Part shown: in pieces, positions 57,822 to 64,000 of the stretch | Layout of the letters: the number at the start of each line of letters is the position of its first letter | Position numbering within the stretch: the stretch's first letter is position 1 | NCBI RefSeq assembly: GCF_029846275.1 | Contig: NZ_JARVWS010000004.1 | Coordinates: forward strand, 597,805-661,804 | Source: Nocardioides sp. CER19 | GTDB lineage: Bacteria > Actinomycetota > Actinomycetes > Propionibacteriales > Nocardioidaceae | Length of the DNA: 64,000 bases | Direction of reading: 5' to 3' | Position numbers and translations under genes: made by a program | Notes under the pieces: model-generated | What the model was told of the DNA's origin: nothing | The model's input: the letters and a program-made list of their open reading frames with translations, nothing else | The model's database searches: none

Positions 57822-60149
57822 ATGACCGCAGACCCGGGGAGCGGCCGGCCGCCCGTCCGGACCAGCCTGGCGGGTCGGCACCTGCTGCTGACCGGCGTGA
57901 CGGGCTTCGTCGGGAAGGCGCTCCTGCAGCGACTCCTGACCGACGTGCCGGAGGTCCGGCTGACCGTGCTGGTGCGGCCCCGCGGCTCGACGCCCGGCGC
58001 CGCACGCGTCGAGAAGCTGCTCGGTGGGCCGATCTTCGCTGACGCGGTGGAGCGGGCGGGTGGCGTCGCGGCGCTGATGGCCGAGCGCGTCGCCGTCCTG
58101 GAGGGCGACCTGTCGGACCCGCCCGAGCTGCCGACCGACCTCGACGCGGTCGCGCACTGCGCCGGCGACGTGTCGTTCGACCCACCCGTCGACGAGGCCT
58201 TCCGCACCAACGTCGTCGGCGTACGACGACTGCTCGCCCGGGTCGAGGAGGCCAGCGCCGCCGGCGCCCGCGACCTCCACTACCTCCACGTCTCCACCGC
58301 CTACGTCGCCGGTCGGCGCCGCGGCCCGGTCTTCGAGGAGCCCCTCGACCACCGGGTCGACGTCGACCGCGAGCTGGCGTGGGGCCTGGCGCAGGCCGAG
58401 CAGGTGGAGGCGCGGTCGCGCGAGGCCGACGCCCTGGCGGGGATGCGGCGGAAGGCCGAGCGCGAGCACGGCCGGGCGGGCATGATCACCGCCGCCGCGG
58501 CCGGCGAGGAGGCCCGGCGGCAGTGGGTGAAGGACGAGCTCGTGCGGATCGGGACCGAGCGCGCCCGCAGCCTGGGCTGGACCGACTGCTACACGTTCAC
58601 CAAGGCGCTCGGCGAGCGCGTGGTCGAGGCGCACGCCGCGGCCGGGCGTCGGGTGACGATCTACCGGCCGAGCATCATCGAGTCGGCCCTCGAGCGGCCG
58701 CACCCCGGCTGGATCGAGGGCTTCAAGATGGCCGAGCCGCTGATCCTCGCCTACGGCCGCGGCGAGCTCCCGCTCTTCCCAGGAGCCGCCGACACGACGA
58801 TCGACGTCGTCCCGGTCGACCACGTGGTGGCCTCGATCATCGCCTGCCTCGCTCGCCCGCCCGAGCCGGGCGAGCCGGCGTACGTCCACCTCTCGTCGGG
58901 CCACCGCAACCCGGTGACGTTCGGGATGATCTACGACCACGTGCGCGCCTACTTCCAGGCCAACCCGTTCGCCGGCGGCGAGCGCGGGCACACCCGGCTC
59001 CCCGTGTGGACCTGGCCCGGCTCGGTCAGCGTCGAGCGCCTCATGCGCACGGGCGAGCGGGCGCACCGGGCGGCCGAGCGGCTGGTCGCGATGGCGCCGC
59101 GCAGCGACCGGACGATCGACTGGACCCGCCGGCTCGACCGCCAGGGCAAGCGGCTGGCGTTCCTGCGGCGCTACCTCGACCTCTACCGCGAGTACGCCGA
59201 GGCCGAGGTGCGCTTCGTCGACGACCACGCCCAGGCCCTGCTCGCGTCGCTGAGCCCCGAGGACCGCGAGACGTTCGCGTTCGACACCGCCACCATCGAC
59301 TGGCGCCACTACCTCGAGGAGGTGCACTGCCCGGCCGTGACCCAACCGATCCGCGACCTCGACCGGCTCCGGAGCCGGCAGTCGAGGCCGGACCCGTCGC
59401 GGCTCCGGGTGCTCGAGCCGGCGCCCGCCGAGGACGCCCCCCGGGTCGCGGCGTTCTTCGACATGGACGGCACCCTGCTGTCGTCCAACGTCGTCGAGAC
59501 CTACCTCTGGATGCGGCTCGCCGAGCTCTCCCCCACCGAGAAGGTCGCCGAGGCCGCACGCATGGCGGCACGGCTCCCGAAGATCGTCCAGGCCGACCGC
59601 TACGACCGCGCGGGCATGCTGCGCGCCGTCTACAAGGACTACGCCGGCGCCCGGCTCGCCGACCTCGACGCGATCGTCGACGTCCACCTGGCGCCCTACG
59701 TCCTCGAGCGCCTCGCACCCGACGCCGTCCGACGCATCCGCCAGCACCGGGCCGCGGGGCACACCACCGTGCTGATCACCGGCGCACTGCGGCCGCTGAC
59801 CCGGCCGCTGACGCCGCTCTTCGACCACATCGAGGCCGCCGACCTCGGCGTCGACGACCGCGGCCGCTGCACCGGCCACCTGACGACCCCGCCGCTGGTG
59901 GGCGAGTCGCGGGCCGCGTTCGTCCGCGAGTTCGGGCGATCCCACGGCCTCGACCTCGCCGCGTCGTTCGCCTACGCGGACTCCTACTCCGACCTGTCGC
60001 TGCTCGAGGCGGTCGGGCACCCGGTCGCCGTCCGACCCGACGTCGCGCTGTTCCGCCATGCCCGCGCCAAGCACTGGAACGTCGTGGACTGGGCCTCCGC
60101 AGGGACATCGCAGCGGGTGCTCGACCCAGCCGCGAGGGTGACCCGCTGA
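57822..60149 (+). CDS. Fatty acyl-CoA reductase-like SDR fused to HAD-IB phosphatase
   Basis: 775 aa, two enzymes in one chain. Residues about 18-380: extended SDR of the male-sterility/FAR type, LLLTGVTGFVGKALLQRLL, GDLSD, FRTNVVGVRRLL, catalytic Tyr257/Lys261 in YTFTKALGE, then VDVVPVDHVVASII. Residues about 440-510 resemble the FAR C-terminal domain (YREYAEAEVRFVDDHAQALLASL). Residues about 540-775: HAD-IB hydrolase with catalytic Asp547/Asp549 in FFDMDGTLL and GDxxxD-equivalent YADSYSDLSLLEAVG. A FAR normally reduces acyl-CoA or acyl-ACP to alcohol; HAD-IB enzymes dephosphorylate. First gene of a coupled operon whose last member is an acyltransferase. Confidence 0.88.
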   Translation: MTADPGSGRPPVRTSLAGRHLLLTGVTGFVGKALLQRLLTDVPEVRLTVLVRPRGSTPGAARVEKLLGGPIFADAVERAGGVAALMAERVAVLEGDLSDPPELPTDLDAVAHCAGDVSFDPPVDEAFRTNVVGVRRLLARVEEASAAGARDLHYLHVSTAYVAGRRRGPVFEEPLDHRVDVDRELAWGLAQAEQVEARSREADALAGMRRKAEREHGRAGMITAAAAGEEARRQWVKDELVRIGTERARSLGWTDCYTFTKALGERVVEAHAAAGRRVTIYRPSIIESALERPHPGWIEGFKMAEPLILAYGRGELPLFPGAADTTIDVVPVDHVVASIIACLARPPEPGEPAYVHLSSGHRNPVTFGMIYDHVRAYFQANPFAGGERGHTRLPVWTWPGSVSVERLMRTGERAHRAAERLVAMAPRSDRTIDWTRRLDRQGKRLAFLRRYLDLYREYAEAEVRFVDDHAQALLASLSPEDRETFAFDTATIDWRHYLEEVHCPAVTQPIRDLDRLRSRQSRPDPSRLRVLEPAPAEDAPRVAAFFDMDGTLLSSNVVETYLWMRLAELSPTEKVAEAARMAARLPKIVQADRYDRAGMLRAVYKDYAGARLADLDAIVDVHLAPYVLERLAPDAVRRIRQHRAAGHTTVLITGALRPLTRPLTPLFDHIEAADLGVDDRGRCTGHLTTPPLVGESRAAFVREFGRSHGLDLAASFAYADSYSDLSLLEAVGHPVAVRPDVALFRHARAKHWNVVDWASAGTSQRVLDPAARVTR

Positions 60150-61336
60150 TGCTGGCCCTGGAGATGGTGCGCAGCGTCCCGAAGACCATGCTCGGCAAGG
60201 CGGCAGGTGGTCGCATCCCGATGCTGCTCACCGGGGTCGCGGCGCCGCTGCGACTCGTCACGCTCGACGCACCGCGCCGCGAGCGGCCCGGGTGGGCGCG
60301 GCTACGGGTGCTGATGTCGGGCATCTGCGGCTCCGACCTCGGGATGCTGGCCGGAACGACCTCGCTCTACTTCAGCGCCGTGGTCTCGCTGCCGTTCGTG
60401 CCCGGCCACGAGGTCGTCGCCGAGCTGATCGACGACTGCGAGGACCTGCCGGCCGGGACCCGGGTCGTCCTCGACCCGGTCCTCGCCTGCGCGGCCCGTG
60501 GCGTCGAACCGTGCCCGGCCTGCGCCGAGGGCGACACCAACCGGTGCGCGCGCATCACGGTGGGCGACGTCTCCCCCGGGCTCCAGACCGGCTTCTGCCA
60601 CGACACCGGCGGGGGCTGGAGCGAGCAGCTGGTCGCCCACCGCTCCCAGCTGCACCCCGTGCCCGAGGGGCTGAGCGACGAGCAGGCCCTGCTCGCCGAA
60701 CCGGTGGCCTGCGCGGTCCACACCGCCGCCCGGGCCGGCATCCGTCCGGGTGACCGGGTGCTGGTCTCGGGCGCGGGCGCGGTCGGCCTGCTCGCCACGC
60801 TGGCGCTGCGCGAGCTCACCGAGGCGGGCGAGATCCTCGTCGTCGCCAAGCACGGGCACCAGGAGGAGCTCGCGCGGGCGTTCGGGGCGACCGAGGTGGT
60901 CGGCCCGAAGGAGGTGCTGCGCCGGGTACGCCGGGCCACGGGCGCGTTCCAGCTGGAGCCGGAGTACGCGTCGCCGTACCTGCTCGGCGGGGTCGACGTC
61001 GCGCTCGACGCCGTCGGCAGCTCGACGTCGCTGGAGACCTGCCTGCACGCCACCCGCGCGGGTGGCCGGGTCGTGCTCTCGGGGATGCCGGGCAAGGCCG
61101 ACCTGTCCGCGGCGTGGTTCCGTGAGCTCGAGCTGGTCGGGACCTACGCCTCCGCCCGTCGCGAGGGCGCCTTCGCGCGGGCGCTCGAGCTCGTCGGCCA
61201 CGACGCCGTGGCCCGCCTGTCCAAGACCGTCGCTCCCTACCCGCTGCACCGGTGGCGCGAGGCGCTCGACCACGCGCACTCGGCCGGCCGCCTGGGCACG
61301 GTCAAGGTCGCGTTCGACCCCAGGAGGACCAGTTGA
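60149..61336 (+). CDS. Zinc-dependent alcohol dehydrogenase (MDR family)
   Basis: 395 aa. Catalytic zinc ligands in SGICGSDLG and VPGHEVVAE; structural-zinc-like cysteines in EPCPACAEGDTNRCA; NAD-binding VLVSGAGAVGLLATLALREL; substrate-domain DVALDAVGSSTSLETCLHA. It probably oxidises or reduces a long-chain or unusual alcohol. ATG overlaps the FAR-HAD stop by one base (TGATG). The N terminus has a 20-residue extension (MLALEMVRSVPKTMLGKAAG) before the usual start. Confidence 0.9.
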   Translation: MLALEMVRSVPKTMLGKAAGGRIPMLLTGVAAPLRLVTLDAPRRERPGWARLRVLMSGICGSDLGMLAGTTSLYFSAVVSLPFVPGHEVVAELIDDCEDLPAGTRVVLDPVLACAARGVEPCPACAEGDTNRCARITVGDVSPGLQTGFCHDTGGGWSEQLVAHRSQLHPVPEGLSDEQALLAEPVACAVHTAARAGIRPGDRVLVSGAGAVGLLATLALRELTEAGEILVVAKHGHQEELARAFGATEVVGPKEVLRRVRRATGAFQLEPEYASPYLLGGVDVALDAVGSSTSLETCLHATRAGGRVVLSGMPGKADLSAAWFRELELVGTYASARREGAFARALELVGHDAVARLSKTVAPYPLHRWREALDHAHSAGRLGTVKVAFDPRRTS

Positions 61337-61358
61337 CCCCCACCGATCGGAGGGCCCG

Positions 61359-62939
61359 ATGACCCGACCCGGCTTCGTCCTCGAAGTCGACGACCGGACC
61401 CCGCCGCTCCTCGTGCACGAGGGGCTCGGCTTCCGGCTCGAGGAGTTCCCGCTCGGCACCCGGGTGGTCTACCCGCCGGAGCCGATCCCGAGCCTGCGCG
61501 ACGTCGACGAGGCGATCCTGGACGCGCTGCTCCACCCGGTCGACGCCGAGCCGCTGCCGACGCTGCTCAAGCCCGGGATGCGGCTGACGATCGCCTTCGA
61601 CGACCTCTCCCTGCCGCTTCCCACGATGAGGGCGCCCGACATCCGGGGCCGGATCATCGAGCACGTGCTGGAGCTCGCCGCGCGGGCCGGCGTCGACGAC
61701 GTGGAGCTGATCGCCGCCAACGCGCTGCACCGACGGATGACCGAGGGCGAGCTGCGGCACATCGTCGGCGAGCGGGTGTTCCGCTCGTTCTTCCCGCAGG
61801 GTGCGCTCTCCAACTTCGACGCCGAGGACCGGGCGAACCTCGCCCACCTCGGCGTCACCGAGAAGGGCGAGGACGTCGAGATCAGCAAGCGGGCCGCCGA
61901 GTCCGACCTGCTCGTCTACGTCAACGTCAACCTCGTCGCGATGGACGGCGGGCACAAGTCGGTCGGGATCGGGCTCGCGTCCTACCGATCGCTGCGCCAC
62001 CACCACAACGCGCGGACGATGGTTCACAGCCGCTCGTTCATGGACCACGAGCACTCGGCGATGCACTCCTCCGCGTGGCGGATGGGGCGGCTCATCAAGG
62101 AGCACGTGAAGGTGTTCCAGATCGAGACCACGCTCGACAACAACGTCTTCCCGAGGCCCTACGACTTCTTGATGAAGCGCGAGTGGGAGTGGTCGATCCG
62201 CGATCAGGCGTCGATGCTCGCGATGCGGCGCGGGCTCGCGCTGCTGCCGCAGAAGATGCGGCACCGGAGGTTCCACGACCTGCGGTCGGCGTACGGCGTC
62301 ACAGGCGTCAACGCCGGCGAGGTCGAGGCCGTGCACGAGCGGACGCTGCGCAAGGTCCACCAGCAGCAGCGGGTCGAGGTCGACGGGCAGACGGACGTGG
62401 CCGTGTTCGGGGTGCCCTACCTCGGCCCCTACAACGTCAACAGCTGGATGAACCCGATCCTCGCGACCTGCATGGGCCTGGGCTACTACTTCAACTCCTA
62501 CCTGGGCAGGCCGGTCGTCCGGCCCGGCGGCGTCGCGATCCTCTACCACCCGCTCGACGAGGGCTTCAGCACGCTCCACCACCCGTCGTACGTCGACTTC
62601 TACGAGGAGGTGCTCGCGGAGTCGACCGACCCCGCCGTCATCGGGGAGAAGTTCGAGCAGCAGTTCGCGACCGACCCGTGGTACATCCACCTCTACCGGA
62701 CCTCGCACGCCTACCACGGCGTGCACCCGTTCTACATGTGGTACTGGGCGGCCCACGCGATGGACCATCTCGGCGACGTCATCTGGGTCGGTGCCGACCG
62801 GGCGGCGGCGGCACGGCTCGGCTTCCGGGCGGCGTCGACGCTGCGCGACGCGCTGGAGATCGCCTCCTCGACGGTCGGCACCTCGCCCTCGATCACCTAC
62901 CTCCGCAACCCGCCCCATCTGCTCGCGGACGTGCGCTGA
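61359..62939 (+). CDS. LarA-like (DUF2088) protein, candidate nickel-pincer enzyme
   Basis: 526 aa; canonical LarA is about 425. The N-terminal half matches the lactate-racemase N domain. NPN-site residues can be aligned: Lys200 in AMDGGHKSVG (LarA Lys184, covalent cofactor link) and His216 in LRHHHN, exactly 16 residues later as Lys184-His200. His124 in ANALHRRMTEGEL matches catalytic His108. The second catalytic His (LarA His174, ten residues before the Lys) is Val here, and the DDxTRP-type substrate loop reads FDDLSLPLP, without Arg. Thus it probably binds NPN but does not racemise lactate. The C-terminal 200 residues are histidine/tyrosine-rich (YHGVHPFYMWYWAAHAMDHLG). Coupled to the plsC gene. 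Confidence 0.82.
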   Translation: MTRPGFVLEVDDRTPPLLVHEGLGFRLEEFPLGTRVVYPPEPIPSLRDVDEAILDALLHPVDAEPLPTLLKPGMRLTIAFDDLSLPLPTMRAPDIRGRIIEHVLELAARAGVDDVELIAANALHRRMTEGELRHIVGERVFRSFFPQGALSNFDAEDRANLAHLGVTEKGEDVEISKRAAESDLLVYVNVNLVAMDGGHKSVGIGLASYRSLRHHHNARTMVHSRSFMDHEHSAMHSSAWRMGRLIKEHVKVFQIETTLDNNVFPRPYDFLMKREWEWSIRDQASMLAMRRGLALLPQKMRHRRFHDLRSAYGVTGVNAGEVEAVHERTLRKVHQQQRVEVDGQTDVAVFGVPYLGPYNVNSWMNPILATCMGLGYYFNSYLGRPVVRPGGVAILYHPLDEGFSTLHHPSYVDFYEEVLAESTDPAVIGEKFEQQFATDPWYIHLYRTSHAYHGVHPFYMWYWAAHAMDHLGDVIWVGADRAAAARLGFRAASTLRDALEIASSTVGTSPSITYLRNPPHLLADVR

Positions 62940-63856
62940 TGGGCTTCCTCAAGGACACCGTGGCCGACGTACGGCAGGTGAAGGACGGGTGGCGCTGGGG
63001 CCGGCGCCCTCAGGTGCCGCGGTCGGCCGAGCCGTTCGTGCCGCCCGCGTCGCAGAACGTCTACCCCAACGACTGGTCGCGGACGCCGGCGGCGATGCTC
63101 GCGCGCGAGGTCGTGCAGAAGGTCGGCCTGGAGCCGGTGTTCCGCTCGCAGGTGCGGGTCCGGGCCGAGGGCCTCGACGTGCTCGACCGGGTCGCCGGCC
63201 CGGTGATCTTCGCCGCCAACCACGCCTCTCACCTGGACACCCCGCTGATCCTGCTCTCGCTCCCCGACGCATGGCGTCGGCGGACGGCGGTCGCGGCGGC
63301 GGCCGACTACTTCTTCGACACGTGGTGGCGCGCGGTCGGCTCCTCACTGGTCTTCAACACGATGCCGATCGACCGTCGCGGCGGCTCGCTGTCGACGACC
63401 CCCGGCGAGGTGCTCGCCGACGGATGGAGCCTCGTGATCTTCCCCGAGGGCACCCGCTCGAAGGACGGCTGGATGCGCACGTTCCGGATGGGCGCCGCCT
63501 ACCTCGCGGTGGAGCACGGCGTGCCCGTCGTCCCGGTCGCTCACCGCGGGACGTTCGCGGCGATGCCGAAGGGGGCTGCCTGGCCCACGCGCGGCCGGCC
63601 GCAGCTGACGATCAGGTACGGCGAGCCGCTCGCCCCGGCCGACGGAGAGTCGGTGCGCGACTTCGCGCGCAGGGTCCGCGGCGCCGTCGCCCGGCTGCTC
63701 GACGAGGACCAGACCGACTGGTACTCCTCCCTGCTCCGTGCCGCGTCAGACGCCACACCCGACCCGGCCGGGCCTGACGTCGCGCAGTGGCGCCGGGTCT
63801 GGGAGTCGACGCAGGCGCCGGACGCGGACCCCGGACGGATCCGCGCCTGGCGCTGA
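62939..63856 (+). CDS. PlsC-family acyltransferase
   Basis: 305 aa. Acyltransferase motif I NHASHLDTPLIL, motif III FPEGTRSKDGW, motif IV VPVVPVAHRGTF. N-terminal 70 residues (GFLKDTVADVRQVKDGWRWGRRPQVP) are specific to this protein and contain no TM helix. It differs from the plsC at 42183-42944 and probably acylates the product of the operon. ATG overlaps the LarA-like stop by one base (TGATG). Convergent with a sigma factor gene, 2 bp apart. Confidence 0.9.
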   Translation: MGFLKDTVADVRQVKDGWRWGRRPQVPRSAEPFVPPASQNVYPNDWSRTPAAMLAREVVQKVGLEPVFRSQVRVRAEGLDVLDRVAGPVIFAANHASHLDTPLILLSLPDAWRRRTAVAAAADYFFDTWWRAVGSSLVFNTMPIDRRGGSLSTTPGEVLADGWSLVIFPEGTRSKDGWMRTFRMGAAYLAVEHGVPVVPVAHRGTFAAMPKGAAWPTRGRPQLTIRYGEPLAPADGESVRDFARRVRGAVARLLDEDQTDWYSSLLRAASDATPDPAGPDVAQWRRVWESTQAPDADPGRIRAWR

Positions 63857-63858
63857 GG

Positions 63859-64000
63859 TCAGGCGGCGACCGGCTTGCCCTCCGGGGCGATGGTCTCGCG
63901 GAGCTTGGCGAGGATGCCGCCGAGCAGGCGGGAGACCTGCATCTGGGTCACGCCGATGCGGTCCCCGATCTCGGCCTGGGTGAGGTCCTCGACGAAACGG
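63859..64000 (-). CDS. SigB/SigF-family RNA polymerase sigma factor, C-terminal fragment
   Basis: Only the last 46 residues are in the window: RFVEDLTQAEIGDRIGVTQMQVSRLLGG then ILAKLRETIAPEGKPVAA. This is sigma region 4.2, with the recognition helix TQMQVSRLL typical of the general-stress SigB/SigF group. The gene runs off the right end, so its promoter and anti-sigma neighbour are not visible. Confidence 0.88.
   Translation of the reverse strand, partial: RFVEDLTQAEIGDRIGVTQMQVSRLLGGILAKLRETIAPEGKPVAA

Noticed and set aside
61359..62939. Plain lactate racemase LarA
   Set aside because: One catalytic His and the Arg loop are missing, the protein is 100 residues too long, and the neighbours fit lipid chemistry better.

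Overview
The window is a 64 kb, very GC-rich and almost fully coding piece of an actinobacterial chromosome. Pointers are GTG starts, many TANNNT -10 boxes 6-8 nt from start codons, an F420-pathway gene (fbiD/cofC), a lysine/alanine-tailed HU protein, an LCP wall ligase, and gene order matching what I remember of Mycobacterium tuberculosis around Rv2922c-Rv2989. A Nocardioides-like member of the Propionibacteriales is my best guess; this is inference, not a database result.

Backbone. Read right to left from 47.5 kb, the housekeeping order is ndgR/leuCD, hupB, fbiD, plsC-gpsA, a Cys/Met PLP enzyme, murF-ddl, a second Ddl-like ATP-grasp, DUF3515, an Lrp-type RAM protein, thiL, rpmB, a DAK/FakA-like protein, recG-rsmD-coaD, yceD-rpmF-rnc-mutM and smc (cut by the left edge). 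Two glycan-related blocks split this backbone. Block 1 (18.4-28.0 kb, between yceD and coaD) holds two tandem YfhO-like membrane proteins, a polyprenyl-phosphate-type GT2, a flippase-like protein, a GT4 and a methyltransferase. Block 2 (3.4-15.7 kb, between smc and mutM) holds a TetR/MFS drug-efflux pair, an NCS1 permease with a cysteine hydrolase, and a translationally coupled glycosyltransferase / methyltransferase / flavoprotein / methyltransferase / FemAB-like operon divergent from an FdtA-FdtB deoxy-aminosugar pair.

Right part. 47.8-54.8 kb carries a NUDIX hydrolase, an ogt/ada-alkA alkylation-repair operon, a short-chain dehydrogenase, an LCP protein, a GltS-type carrier and a CitE-like lyase. 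55.0-63.9 kb is the most unusual region. The complete nickel-pincer-nucleotide cofactor set (larB-larE-larC) is divergent from a four-gene operon: a fatty-acyl-reductase/HAD fusion, a zinc alcohol dehydrogenase, a divergent LarA-like protein and a PlsC acyltransferase. I read this as a candidate undescribed NPN-dependent lipid or alcohol pathway. A SigB/SigF-type sigma factor enters from the right edge.

Repeats. An 84-bp palindromic element is present five times. Two near-identical copies flank a gene for an AbiEi/Vsr-like protein; three more form an array with an exact 103-bp period. A second, unrelated palindromic repeat (96 bp) sits in frame inside mutM, adding 32 residues to the DNA glycosylase, and a shortened relative lies between leuC and leuD. 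No tRNA, rRNA, CRISPR array or insertion sequence was recognised. The only gene-free stretch over 300 bp (47487-47797) is filled by the triple repeat.
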